Assembly: GCA_963843285.1 (NCBI GenBank)
Contig: CAWJJO010000022.1
Coordinates: 124,001-188,000 of the forward strand
Direction: 5' to 3'
Source: CAZDDB01 sp963843285
GTDB taxonomy: Bacteria; Acidobacteriota; HRBIN11; JAKEFK01
DNA length: 64,000 nt
The translations under genes were made by a program, and so were the position numbers. Shown piece after piece: positions 1 to 8,535 of this stretch; position 1 is the stretch's first letter, and the number at the start of each line of letters is the position of its first letter. The notes under the pieces were generated by a model. The model searched no databases, was not told the DNA's origin, and was given only the letters and a program-made list of their open reading frames with translations.

Positions 1-606
1 ATCGATGATCAGAGGTTTGCGGAAACTCTTGCAGATCTGAGATACTTTCTTGAGATTACCCATCGAAACGGGTTGTCCGGCAGCGCGATTGTTCGTTACG
101 GTCATCAATACGAACGGAACGCGTTCTGAGTAAGTCTTTAGAAACTCTTCGAGCTGCTCCGTATCTATGTTTCCTTTGAATGAGCAAGGATTCAGGACTT
201 CATTCGCACATGCTGAGGGGATGTCGATTGGTTTTGCGCCCAGCCATTCCAAATTCGCTCTCGTTGTATCAAAGTGGGCATTGGAAGGCACAATGTCGCC
301 GCGATGAGCCTCGGATGCAAACAACACGCGCTCCGCTCCACGTCCTTGATGTGTGGGAAGAACAAATGGAAAACCGAACAGATCCTCGACGGTATCACGA
401 AACTGGAAATAACTTTTTCCGCCGGCGTAGGATTCGTCTCCCTGCATCATGGCCGCCCACTGGTCCGAGCTCATCGCGCCTGTTCCGCTGTCTGTCAGAA
501 GGTCGATGTAAACAGCGCTTGCGGGCACTTGAAACAGGTTGTAGTTTGCTTCTTCCAGAACTCGGATGCGGTCTTCACGCGGAATCAAGACAATTGGCTC
601 CACCAT
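1..606 (-). CDS. Tryptophanase / tyrosine phenol-lyase family enzyme, C-terminus cut by left edge
   Basis: This is the N-terminal ~200 residues of a PLP-dependent beta-eliminating lyase, a family that splits tryptophan or tyrosine to indole or phenol, pyruvate and ammonia. Family landmarks read directly from the minus strand are YIDLLTDSGTGAMS, GDESYAGGKSYFQF, PTHQGRGAE, HFDTTRANLEWLGAKP and TVTNNRAAGQPVSM. The PLP lysine lies beyond the edge. The only canonical start in frame is the ATG at 606. Family-like sequence (IPEPYRIK) continues upstream of it, back to the hemerythrin stop, with no start codon in that frame. An ATG overlapping that stop (ATGA) would be the natural start but is one base out of frame, so the 5' end is frameshifted or starts atypically. 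It lies directly downstream of the hemerythrin gene and is probably co-transcribed. Tryptophanase and tyrosine phenol-lyase cannot be separated from this fragment. Confidence 0.85.
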   Translation of the reverse strand, partial: MVEPIVLIPREDRIRVLEEANYNLFQVPASAVYIDLLTDSGTGAMSSDQWAAMMQGDESYAGGKSYFQFRDTVEDLFGFPFVLPTHQGRGAERVLFASEAHRGDIVPSNAHFDTTRANLEWLGAKPIDIPSACANEVLNPCSFKGNIDTEQLEEFLKTYSERVPFVLMTVTNNRAAGQPVSMGNLKKVSQICKSFRKPLIID

Positions 607-636
607 TTTTATCCGGTAGGGTTCAGGGATGGTTCC

Positions 637-1113
637 TCATTTTGCCTCCACTCCACAGCAAACACGATACTTCTCTTCCGGAATGTTCTGGATTGTGGCG
701 TATACCGTTTCCAGTTCTTCCAGGGTGAGATTGCGGTCAATTGCCGGGTACAAGATGGCTTCCTCTTTCTCATTGTGGGCTCCCAACACTTCCAGTAGTT
801 TCCGTTCTTCGCCGTCGCTGAAGGGATCCGCCTTCTGGACTTTCTTGTGAATCGACTCCAGATGTGCGGCTATCTCTTTGTGCTCCATCCGCATCACATG
901 GGTTGGGCCGAACTGCGTTCCTGTCTTTTTCTCAAACAGCGGAAACAGGATTTCCTCCTCCCAAACGATGTGTCGCTGCAACCCGAACTTGAACGCAACA
1001 AAAAATTCCCGGGCACGCGGATAATCGGTTTGTTTCCATTGCTGAAAGCTTTTAAACAGTTCATCAAGCCGGTCGTGATCCTTTTCAAAGTATTCGGAAA
1101 TGCTACTGGTCAT
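637..1113 (-). CDS. Hemerythrin HHE domain protein
   Basis: The 158-residue protein is one four-helix hemerythrin-like domain that would hold a non-haem di-iron centre binding O2 or NO. The histidine and acid pattern is visible in HDRLDELF, HIVWEEEILFPLFE, MEHKEIAAHLE and HNEKEEAILYPAID. There is no signal peptide, so it is cytosolic. The start is an ATG with a GGAGAGGA-type ribosome site just upstream. The stop codon (TGA) overlaps an ATG of the following tryptophanase-family gene, suggesting translational coupling. Proteins of this size are linked elsewhere to oxygen sensing or to repair of iron-sulfur clusters after nitrosative stress; here that role is inference. Confidence 0.85.
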   Translation of the reverse strand: MTSSISEYFEKDHDRLDELFKSFQQWKQTDYPRAREFFVAFKFGLQRHIVWEEEILFPLFEKKTGTQFGPTHVMRMEHKEIAAHLESIHKKVQKADPFSDGEERKLLEVLGAHNEKEEAILYPAIDRNLTLEELETVYATIQNIPEEKYRVCCGVEAK

Positions 1114-1204
1114 TTTGTCCTCTCCTTGTTCAAATCGTTATCAGGAAGAGGCAAGTTGTATGCCAGGCACTGAAGGGGGGTTTGCCCGGTTTTCATCGTA
1201 CTTT

Positions 1205-1222
1205 TTGTCCCGTGACTGACAA
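1205..1222. promoter_or_regulatory. Possible operator dyad upstream of hemerythrin gene
   Basis: The 175 bases between the divergent hemerythrin and radical SAM genes contain TTGTC and GACAA as inverted 5-base arms separated by 8 bases, followed closely by a second small dyad (GTGACT / AGTCAC). The symmetry suits a dimeric regulator, but it does not match a consensus I can name and could be chance. Confidence 0.25.
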
Positions 1223-1288
1223 CAAGTCACCGAAAACAGCAGTTTGCACCTTTCGGACGTGGCATGAAACTTGATCCTCGATTGCTTG

Positions 1289-2041
1289 ATGGACCTGGAA
1301 TCTTCTTGTGTGTATGGACCGGTTTGGACGCGCCGGTTCGGCTGGGATCTTGGTGTGAATCTTCTTCCGCCGGATCACAAACTGTGTACTTTTGATTGCA
1401 TTTACTGCCAGTACGGATTTACTCCTCCTTTTCGAAACGATAGATTCCATTTCCCCAGCGGAAGTCAGATCATTTCGGAATGGTGCAAAGCGTTGCAGTT
1501 GAGTTCGGAACGAAACATCGGGATACGCCACACAACCTTTTCAGGAAATGGAGAATCGACCATGCATCCACAGTTTCCCAATGTCGCAAGAGAGGTTGTC
1601 GAATGGCGTGACCGGTATCATCCTGAGATTAGGCTTGCCGTTTTTTCGAATGGTTATCGCATCCAGGATCCCGAAATTCGCCGGGCGATGGATCTGTTTG
1701 ACGAGCCGGTTGTCAAATTGGATAGCGCGGTTCCCGGAACCTTCCTCAGACTCAATCAACCGCTTACAGCGTTAACTCCGGAAAAACTGATTCATGCGCT
1801 GAAAGGATGGAGCAGAGTGATGATTCAGACCATGTTGATTCGTGGTTGGAATGATTCGGAGGAAGAACTGAAACAGTGGCGGGAAGCTCTTCGCGAGATC
1901 CGCCCCCGCGAGGTACAAATTTATACAATTACCAGGGCTCCCGCGACAGCCGGGTTGATTCCAATCCCTAAAAATGATCTGGAAAAAATTGCAAACGAAA
2001 CCACACGGCTCCTCGGCATCCCCGTCCGGGCCTATCCTTAG
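1289..2041 (+). CDS. Radical SAM protein
   Basis: About 250 residues with the radical SAM cluster motif CTFDCIYC (C-x3-C-x2-C) near residue 35, preceded by VYGPVWTRRFGWDLGVNLLP, the opening typical of small stand-alone radical SAM proteins of the COG0731 type. FSGNGESTMHPQF is the GGE-like SAM-binding segment and VFSNGYRIQDPEIR follows as expected. A TTG six codons upstream could also start the frame. I chose the ATG because homology begins directly after it. The substrate is unknown. There is no SPASM extension. It stands alone on the plus strand. Confidence 0.8.
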   Translation: MDLESSCVYGPVWTRRFGWDLGVNLLPPDHKLCTFDCIYCQYGFTPPFRNDRFHFPSGSQIISEWCKALQLSSERNIGIRHTTFSGNGESTMHPQFPNVAREVVEWRDRYHPEIRLAVFSNGYRIQDPEIRRAMDLFDEPVVKLDSAVPGTFLRLNQPLTALTPEKLIHALKGWSRVMIQTMLIRGWNDSEEELKQWREALREIRPREVQIYTITRAPATAGLIPIPKNDLEKIANETTRLLGIPVRAYP

Positions 2042-2230
2042 ACCTGAAGCAGCGAATCGGTTTGGTGTGCGGAGATCGTTGAAGATTCACCGCTTCAGAA
2101 GCGGCACCGCAATCTGAATGTGCCTTTGAATCAGGGAGTTCGATTTATGAAACATGTTGTATGATTTCGTAGTTGAGGGAGGAAGTCCGGGAAGGTTGGA
2201 TCGTTCGTCCTGCTCAGATAAAGATACGCC

Positions 2231-2362
2231 ATGAAAACGATTCTGTTTTGCATCGTGAGTGTCCAGCGGGACCGTCAGGAACTACTGGAGATTGCGCGAA
2301 ATGAAAAGCATCCTGAAATTGAAAAACTGATCCGCGAAGCCCCTGCTCACCCCAAGAAGTAA
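2231..2362 (+). CDS. Small hypothetical ORF (43 aa)
   Basis: ATG to TAA encoding MKTILFCIVSVQ followed by a charged helical tail rich in Glu, Lys and Arg, ending APAHPKK. It is the only open frame I would keep in the roughly 340 bases between the radical SAM gene and the membrane protein that starts 22 bases later on the same strand. No good ribosome site precedes it. The rest of the gap shows only a small perfect palindrome (2090-2104). It could be a leader peptide, a decayed gene or chance. Confidence 0.3.
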   Translation: MKTILFCIVSVQRDRQELLEIARNEKHPEIEKLIREAPAHPKK

Positions 2363-2384
2363 TCCGAACTGGTGCACTGCAACG

Positions 2385-3674
2385 ATGACATCCTCCGTGT
2401 CACGAGAGAGTCTCCCACCGTTGAAACTGCCGCTTCTATATTTTTCGTTTGCATCCTTATGTTTCGCCTTCGCCCTCATCGGGGGAATTCGGTATGCCCA
2501 GGACTTCACCGGATTCTATTACCATCCTCGGATTCTTGCCCTCACGCATCTGGTTACTCTTGGATGGATCACGGGAAACATTCTTGGCTCTTTGTATCTG
2601 GTGGGTCCAATGGCCCTTCAAATGCGTCTTCCGGCCAGGGGGATCGATCATGCATCGTTCTGGCTCTATGTCATTGGGGTGAGCGGAATGGTGAGTCACT
2701 TCTGGCTGGACCGCCCGGTAGGAATGGCCTGGTCCGCTGCCTGTGTGTACCTGGCTCTGGTTTACATGGCGTTCCGCGTCTGGACCGCCCTCGGTACTTC
2801 GAAAGCACCGGCGTTTGTGAAGTTTCACATCCGATTGGCGTTTGCTAATATATTAGTAGCCGGCGGGTGGGGATTCGTGCTTTCGATCCACAAAGCCCAT
2901 CCGTTTTTGCCGACATCTACGTCTCCCAACATTTTTGCGCATGCGCATCTGGCAGCCATCGGATGGGCAGCCATGATGGTATTTGGAGTGGCATACAGGC
3001 TGCTGCCGATGTTTCTACCGGGGGAACCGGCGAAAGGAAAGCTTCCCTGGATCAGCGCGACGTTGCTGGAAATGGGAGCGATCGGATTATTTGTGACTTT
3101 GCTGATCCAGAGCAAATGGACCACAGTGTTCGGGCTTGTTTCCTTTGCGGGGATCGTGCTTTTCCTGGTGTCTGCCGCGTGCACCGCACTTCATCGGAAG
3201 CCGGCACCGCCACCCTTGCCTCCGCAGCCGGACTTTTCGCTTCTACACGCGCCCCTATCTTTTCTGTGGTTGGTAACGGCCGCGATCACCGGTCTTGTGT
3301 TGACACGATTGCCTTCTACCGATGAATCTTTGCGACTGGCGCTTGCCTATGGAGTGATCGGACTGGTGGGTTTTCTGGGCCAGATCGTGACCGGGATGAA
3401 GCCGAAGATTCTCTCTATTCTTGCCTGGTACTACGTATTTTCGACGAGAGGGACAACGGAAGGGCTCCCTCGTCCGGTGGATATGCCCATCCGCGAGTAT
3501 CAGATCGCGGGCTTCTTGCTATGGCTCATTGGCGTTCCGCTCTTTGCTGCCGGTATCTTGCTCGTATCACGGCTCACGATTGTCGCCGGAGCCCTTGCAT
3601 TACTGGCGGCACTGGTCGTTTCTATGCTTCACGAATTTTTTATTCTGCAACGAATCCAGAAGGGCAAGGGATAG
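2385..3674 (+). CDS. Polytopic haem-copper-oxidase-like / NnrS-like membrane protein
   Basis: The 429-residue protein has about 12 hydrophobic segments, so it sits in the inner membrane. Histidines lie in contexts like those of cbb3 oxidase subunit I and NnrS relatives: HPRILALTHLVTLGW near residue 48 and FAHAHLAAIGWAAMM near residue 185. The full set of haem and copper ligands of a true oxidase is not evident and the protein is shorter than CcoN. I therefore call it a haem-copper-like membrane protein rather than an oxidase. Nearby hemerythrin makes a role in NO or O2 handling plausible, but that is inference. The ATG start is supported by an immediate N-terminal membrane segment; the ribosome site is poor. 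Confidence 0.6.
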   Translation: MTSSVSRESLPPLKLPLLYFSFASLCFAFALIGGIRYAQDFTGFYYHPRILALTHLVTLGWITGNILGSLYLVGPMALQMRLPARGIDHASFWLYVIGVSGMVSHFWLDRPVGMAWSAACVYLALVYMAFRVWTALGTSKAPAFVKFHIRLAFANILVAGGWGFVLSIHKAHPFLPTSTSPNIFAHAHLAAIGWAAMMVFGVAYRLLPMFLPGEPAKGKLPWISATLLEMGAIGLFVTLLIQSKWTTVFGLVSFAGIVLFLVSAACTALHRKPAPPPLPPQPDFSLLHAPLSFLWLVTAAITGLVLTRLPSTDESLRLALAYGVIGLVGFLGQIVTGMKPKILSILAWYYVFSTRGTTEGLPRPVDMPIREYQIAGFLLWLIGVPLFAAGILLVSRLTIVAGALALLAALVVSMLHEFFILQRIQKGKG

Positions 3675-3727
3675 TTCCAATTTCTGGCAGGACCGCCAGC
3701 TCGCAGATCGCCCGGCGTTTTTTGCTC

Positions 3728-5638
3728 CTACTCTTCTGCGAGCGAGTGTTCGAGCAGCTTAGCGGAGACTGCGAGTAAATCGAATACTGTAATTAGCCCG
3801 ACAAGCCGATCGTTCCGGATCACGGGCAGACAGCCGATTCGGTTTGTGCGCATGATTTTGATGGCTTCCACCGTGGGGGTTTCGGGCGTCACAGTCGTGG
3901 GGTTCTTCTTCATGATCATGTGAACCGGGACCTGGGAGCGATTGAGCGGCGATCCCTGGGCCAGCAAGGTTAGAAGATCTCTTTGCGATACGATTCCCAC
4001 AAGGCGGCCGTCTTCCTCAACCGGGACATGACGAATGCGCTCCCAGTGCATGATGCTGGCCACCAGGTCAATCAGGTCATTGGGGTGAACGATATGCAGG
4101 TCCGTTACCATGAACTGACCCACTGTTCGGTAATTGTTTAATGTGTTTTCGACTCCGTCCAGTTGCGCGATCGACCAGTGGTGTACGGGTTCGCCGATTT
4201 TTTGTCTCTGCAGAATGGCGGATGTGAGAGTGCGGTTGCGAGTCTCGGCATTCGGCGCCTCTTTCATGCCGGCAAGCGAACGAAGGCACCACTGAGCGCC
4301 GGTTTGACCGGACCGTGTGCGCTCTTCCAGAATACCCATGTAGCGATCGATATCTGTGCTGTCGATGCCCGCGCGTTTAAGTCCGGCCCGCGCCAGCGGC
4401 AGCAGGTGATTCAGAACCAGCTCCTGCGCGGGAAGCATACTTCCGTTTACCCAGTGCAGTTGCGCTTTTAGACCGTGACGCGCCGCAGCAAAGAAGTTGG
4501 CTGTCGCATCTTCGAATTCAAAAACTTTATCGATCGGTCCGTATTCCTCTTTCAGTGAATTCATCAGACCATAAAAAAAGGCAGCATTGGAAACTTCATC
4601 CACAATTGTGGGCCCGGAGGGAAGTACTCGGTGTTCAATACGCATGTGCGGCCGCCCATCATGGATCCCGTAACAGACGCGATTCCAGCGCCAGACAGTT
4701 CCGTTGTGCAGGCGAAGCGCAGAAAGCCGTGGAGCTTCTCCGCGTGCGAGGACTTGCTCCGGATCTTCATCAATCGCATGTGTGAGGATGGAACGAAATC
4801 GCGCGATATCCTGGCGAAAGATTTCGAGAATCGTCTCTTTGACCCATCCGCGGCCAAACGTCACGCGGGGTACGCGATATCGTTCGTGATCTGTTGTTGT
4901 TCGTTCATCGACCGAATGTTGAAACAATGCCACTCTTGTTTCCGCCCAGAGCCTTTGCCCGAAAAGGACCGGCGAGTTTACTGCCGCTGCAAGCACCGGA
5001 GCGGTAATCGCCTGCGATAGGTTGTACGCATCCCGAAAGTTCTCGGGACTGATCTGCATATGAATCTGAAAACTCGTGTTACACGCTTCCAGCATCATGT
5101 TATCGTGCGTAACATGAAGTTCGTCCAGACCTTTGAGATGAACTTGAAAACTGCTTCCTCGCGTCTTGCTCAGAATGCGGTTGAGCTCGTGATAGCGTGG
5201 AACATTTGCCATATTGTCCAGTGTGAGGTCGGCAAGCGTCAACGTTGGCAGGATCCCGGCCAGGACAACATCGGCGGACAAGGATTCTGCTGCTTTTCGA
5301 GCCAGACCGACCAGCTCATCCAGCTGATGCTCCATGGTGCGAAGACAGCTACCAGTAAAGTCCAGAGGAGGCAGGTTGGTCTCCAGATTGAACTTCGCAA
5401 GCTCCGTAGTAAATCTTGGATCGTTCAGTGCCTGAAGGACTTCATGGGAAACCGGCGCCGGTCTGCAATTCCCGTCCACCAGAAACATCTCCTGCTCTGC
5501 GCCGATCCGCGATGCGCCGGATTCGATCAGGCCGGTCTCCAGCATTTTCTGCAACGCAGCTAGATCAGAAAGCAAAGCCCTGGTGAATGCACGGACTTTT
5601 GCGTCATCGCTATTTTGATCGACTTTATGTTCACCCAT
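3728..5638 (-). CDS. GCS2-type carboxylate-amine ligase fused to a CBS-domain pair
   Basis: Residues ~30-480 resemble the glutamate-cysteine ligase GCS2 fold: GAEQEMFLVD is the acidic metal/ATP-binding start, NLETNLPPLDF follows, and later IEHRVLPSGPTIVDEVSNA carries the catalytic-face residues. Residues ~505-630 form two CBS motifs (RIRHVPVEEDGRLVGIVS and RIGCLPVIRNDRLVGLIT), which usually bind adenine nucleotides and regulate the linked enzyme. The predicted chemistry is ATP-dependent ligation of an amine or amino acid to a carboxylate, glutathione-like, sensed by energy charge. At 636 residues it is longer than stand-alone GCS2 enzymes because of the CBS tail. It is preceded by a palindromic repeat and appears monocistronic. 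The substrate is not known. Confidence 0.75.
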   Translation of the reverse strand: MGEHKVDQNSDDAKVRAFTRALLSDLAALQKMLETGLIESGASRIGAEQEMFLVDGNCRPAPVSHEVLQALNDPRFTTELAKFNLETNLPPLDFTGSCLRTMEHQLDELVGLARKAAESLSADVVLAGILPTLTLADLTLDNMANVPRYHELNRILSKTRGSSFQVHLKGLDELHVTHDNMMLEACNTSFQIHMQISPENFRDAYNLSQAITAPVLAAAVNSPVLFGQRLWAETRVALFQHSVDERTTTDHERYRVPRVTFGRGWVKETILEIFRQDIARFRSILTHAIDEDPEQVLARGEAPRLSALRLHNGTVWRWNRVCYGIHDGRPHMRIEHRVLPSGPTIVDEVSNAAFFYGLMNSLKEEYGPIDKVFEFEDATANFFAAARHGLKAQLHWVNGSMLPAQELVLNHLLPLARAGLKRAGIDSTDIDRYMGILEERTRSGQTGAQWCLRSLAGMKEAPNAETRNRTLTSAILQRQKIGEPVHHWSIAQLDGVENTLNNYRTVGQFMVTDLHIVHPNDLIDLVASIMHWERIRHVPVEEDGRLVGIVSQRDLLTLLAQGSPLNRSQVPVHMIMKKNPTTVTPETPTVEAIKIMRTNRIGCLPVIRNDRLVGLITVFDLLAVSAKLLEHSLAEE

Positions 5639-5683
5639 AACGGGGAAGCTCCTGACACGATTGTAGCAAAAAATCCGTGTATT

Positions 5684-5757
5684 GTAGGGGCGACCCTTGT
5701 GGTCGCCCTCAGGAGATCGCTATTTTCGATGCGGGCGACCACAAGGGTCGCCCCTAC
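5684..5757. repeat. Perfect 25-bp inverted repeat (dispersed palindrome)
   Basis: Arms at 5684-5708 and 5733-5757 are perfect reverse complements, with a 24-base spacer. The core is GTAGGGGCGACCCTTGTGG. The right arm contains the stop codon of the upstream lipoprotein gene. A single-arm relative occurs at 18088-18115. The structure could end transcription of the upstream operon, but without a U-tract it looks more like a REP-like dispersed element. Confidence 0.8.
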
Positions 5758-7460
5758 GGAAGAGTAATATTATTCAGCCCAAACGGCACCTTGACGACTG
5801 AGGCCGGTGTCTCAATGTAGATTGCAAGCTGCGCGTTCGCCGGCAGCGCCCGGTCAAAACTCAGGGTGTGAGTCGAAGATTCACTGTACGATGATGAAGA
5901 GTGACCTGCCGCCTGCAACGGCTGGCCGTTACTGTCAAGCAGTTCCACTGCTACAAATCTCTTTTCCGGATCTTTGATCTGGAAGAGCAGGTCGTTATCC
6001 TGAAGAGAATCGTCGCCGAAAAAACTTGAACCTCCGCCATTTTGCTCTTCGGCTTCTTGTTCCGCTTTCTTCTTTTCTTCGTACTGAGTTTTTGTCAGAA
6101 CAATAACTTCGATCTTCGCTTTCTTTAAGGCATCGGATAGTAGGGGTTTTCCTGTAGACTGCGAAAAGTTCTTTACCAGCACTTTTGCGCCTGGATCTTT
6201 TCCGGGAACGTGCATTTCCGCCACCCCGGAAAGTTCCTGGATCGCGGTGGCCGCGCGGGATGGATTTTTCAATCTGATGTCTCGCTTGATTTCGTTCGCT
6301 TTTTCGCCGGTTCTTTCCGATCGATACTGCATTCCTCCACCGGATTGGCTCGTATCTTCCGTCATCAGATCCTGTCCGGTATTATCCACAGCTTTTGTTA
6401 CAGTCATCCCGCGAATATCTTTTGCCTGATCCACGATCTCTCCGGACAGGATCAGTTCTACTTCCAACCGTGAAAAAGAAGATCCTGTTTTGCGGTCGTC
6501 CACCAGATTTCCTATCTGCAAACGCATCGCCCCGATCCCGGGTACGGTTGTTGTTGATTGATAAATCCCAAAAGATGCAAGCAACGTCTGGTATTGCTTT
6601 TCAGCGGCGGCTACCTCACTTTTGTAATCAAATATCGGCTTCTTTGGATCCGCCTGCGCTTTGACACGAACCGGACCCTTTTGTCCGAATAATTGTTCGG
6701 AAAGACTTTCATCCATAGATGGCATTCCGCCTTGTTGCTCCAGACCACCCGATATCGCTTCCTGTCTCAGCCACGATTCATCTGTCATTTTCGAATCGAG
6801 AACGGTGAGTATCTTGGACCCTTCCATCGTTAGACTTACGGTGTTCTCCGAATCTTTCCGGAAATTATTCACTTCCTTCACTTTGCCCGGAAGATGAAAT
6901 GTCGATTCCTTTTTTAAAGAGGAAAGCATGGCGGACATCAAAGGCTTCATTTTCTGCCATTGTTCCCGCGTCTCTGCGATTTTTGTTGTGATCTCTTCCT
7001 CCGTTAATTTCGCCGCAGGTTCGGTTGTTTGGGATCCGCTTTTTTCTTTCTTTTCCTGCATTTCAATGATCAGTGCTTTCTTTTCCTTCGTCACAACAAA
7101 GCCAGTTCCGAAGTTCGGAATATCGACTTTGGAGAGATCCCGAAAGTAGGCAGTCCCCTGAAAGAGCATGCGTCCATCAGGCGTGAGGCTATAGCTGACA
7201 TCTTTCCAGGCGTCTATCCCTTTGGAGTCTTGAATCGTCTTTTTGGCCATTTCCTTCAACTGGCTTTCGGCATCCGATTTCTCATCACCGCCGATGGATA
7301 CCGGACTCTTGTCCGTGATCGCTTGCAGCGCCACTTTGCCGGAGCCATCCGGGTTCAAAGTGAAATCTTGTTTCACTTCAAAACATCCCGTGAGAAACGC
7401 GATCATGACTAGAACAGCTACTTTCAAAATGTGAATGCGGACAATTTGTTTGTTTCCCAT
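5754..7460 (-). CDS. Envelope lipoprotein with C-terminal domain shared with its upstream neighbour
   Basis: The N-terminus has a basic segment, a hydrophobic stretch and the lipobox LTGC, so it is probably a lipoprotein anchored after signal peptidase II cleavage. FTLNPDGSGKV follows immediately, a start seen in several uncharacterised bacterial lipoproteins. Roughly the last 270 residues (from LILSGEIVDQAKDIRG onward) align with the whole neighbouring 296-residue protein, including KPLLSDALKKAKIEVIVLTK and the closing proline-rich strand ending in TLP. The ATG is preferred over the GTG four codons upstream because GGAG lies just before it. The upstream stop overlaps that GTG, so the two genes form an operon. 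Function unknown. Confidence 0.7.
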   Translation of the reverse strand: MGNKQIVRIHILKVAVLVMIAFLTGCFEVKQDFTLNPDGSGKVALQAITDKSPVSIGGDEKSDAESQLKEMAKKTIQDSKGIDAWKDVSYSLTPDGRMLFQGTAYFRDLSKVDIPNFGTGFVVTKEKKALIIEMQEKKEKSGSQTTEPAAKLTEEEITTKIAETREQWQKMKPLMSAMLSSLKKESTFHLPGKVKEVNNFRKDSENTVSLTMEGSKILTVLDSKMTDESWLRQEAISGGLEQQGGMPSMDESLSEQLFGQKGPVRVKAQADPKKPIFDYKSEVAAAEKQYQTLLASFGIYQSTTTVPGIGAMRLQIGNLVDDRKTGSSFSRLEVELILSGEIVDQAKDIRGMTVTKAVDNTGQDLMTEDTSQSGGGMQYRSERTGEKANEIKRDIRLKNPSRAATAIQELSGVAEMHVPGKDPGAKVLVKNFSQSTGKPLLSDALKKAKIEVIVLTKTQYEEKKKAEQEAEEQNGGGSSFFGDDSLQDNDLLFQIKDPEKRFVAVELLDSNGQPLQAAGHSSSSYSESSTHTLSFDRALPANAQLAIYIETPASVVKVPFGLNNITLP

Positions 7461-7471
7461 GGCTATCTCCA

Positions 7472-8362
7472 CTAAGGCAAAACGAGATTCGTCAAACGAA
7501 ACGGTGTCTTGATCACAGAGGTTGGCGTTTCGAGATACAGTACCAGTTGAGCCGTATTTGCCGGCAATTCGTGATAGCCAACAATATATTTGTCGCCAGA
7601 CGAGCTGCGGCTTCCGGTATCGACCGGTTTTCCAGCAGCATCCAAGACCTCCAGATCGATGAGTTTGTTGTTCGGGTCTTTGATCGAGAACATCAGATCC
7701 GTTTCTCCGATTTCAAAAAGGCCGCTAAACAGACCTGAGACCGCGCTCGCCATCGCATCCGCCGCATCTTCAACCGGACTTTTGGCCGCGGATTCGGCTT
7801 CTTTTCGCTGCTTTTCTTCCTCCGCTTTTTTGAGTGCATCGGCCTGAGCCTTGGTGTATACGATCAGCTCAATCTTTACTTTCTTTAGCGCATCTGAGAC
7901 CAGCGGTTTTCCGGTCTTCTCCATGAATCCTTTCACGACTACTTTTGCTCTTGGATCTCGCGCGGGCGCGTAAATTTCCAGAGATCCGGAAAGCTCTTTG
8001 ATCGAAGTGGCGGAACGTACCGGCGTCAATAATTGCATCGTCTTTTTGATCTCCGTCTCTTCATCGTTTTTACGATCAAAATCAAAAACCGCTGAACCGG
8101 ACCGTTCGCGTTCTTTCTCTAGCAGATTGCGCCCCGTGCTGTCTACCGCCGTGAGGATACTGATTTTGCGTATTCCCCTACATTTCGCGAGCACATCTCC
8201 GGCAATAATGAGTTCCACATTCAAGCTCCCCGGAAATTGACCTGCACTGCGCCTGTCGCTGATGTCGCCTGACTTAATCTGGACTCCTTTCGCTACGGGA
8301 GCCGCGATTGCGAACTGTAAGATAATGAAAAACAAAACGAGGAATAGACCCTGAACCCGCAT
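7472..8362 (-). CDS. Secreted protein, paralogue of the lipoprotein C-terminal domain
   Basis: A 296-residue protein with a signal peptide ending around FAIAAPVA but no lipobox cysteine. Its body (ELIIAGDVLAKCRGIRKI, SATSIKELSGSLEIYAP, KPLVSDALKKVKIELIVYTK, ELPANTAQLVLYLETP) matches the C-terminal half of the downstream lipoprotein segment by segment, showing a tandem duplication. An Ala/Lys/Glu-rich helical insertion lies around residues 180-215. The start ATG follows GGAGG at good distance. It is probably exported to the periplasm and may work with the lipoprotein. No known enzymatic motif. Confidence 0.7.
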   Translation of the reverse strand: MRVQGLFLVLFFIILQFAIAAPVAKGVQIKSGDISDRRSAGQFPGSLNVELIIAGDVLAKCRGIRKISILTAVDSTGRNLLEKERERSGSAVFDFDRKNDEETEIKKTMQLLTPVRSATSIKELSGSLEIYAPARDPRAKVVVKGFMEKTGKPLVSDALKKVKIELIVYTKAQADALKKAEEEKQRKEAESAAKSPVEDAADAMASAVSGLFSGLFEIGETDLMFSIKDPNNKLIDLEVLDAAGKPVDTGSRSSSGDKYIVGYHELPANTAQLVLYLETPTSVIKTPFRLTNLVLP

Positions 8363-8535
8363 GCATCCACCTCCACACCATCAGTTGTTTTCATCGTAAC
8401 GCGATTTCATTCGGGCGTCTACACACAGGAGTGCCGGGTCGAGGGGGATTCAAATTATGAGAAAGTGTGGAACGCATTGCGCGTTCTGTTCTTCCATGGT
8501 AGCAGGCTGTGAAGGTCGCGGTTCCGACCGCCGCC

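Noticed and set aside
637..639. Selenocysteine or read-through at the hemerythrin TGA to fuse it with the tryptophanase frame
   Set aside because: The frames do align, but both proteins have complete, unrelated ends there, an overlapping ATG exists, and no SECIS-like hairpin was recognised.
2385..3674. Cytochrome cbb3 oxidase catalytic subunit
   Set aside because: The spacing and number of histidine ligands for low-spin haem, high-spin haem and CuB are not complete, and no CcoO/CcoP partner genes are present.
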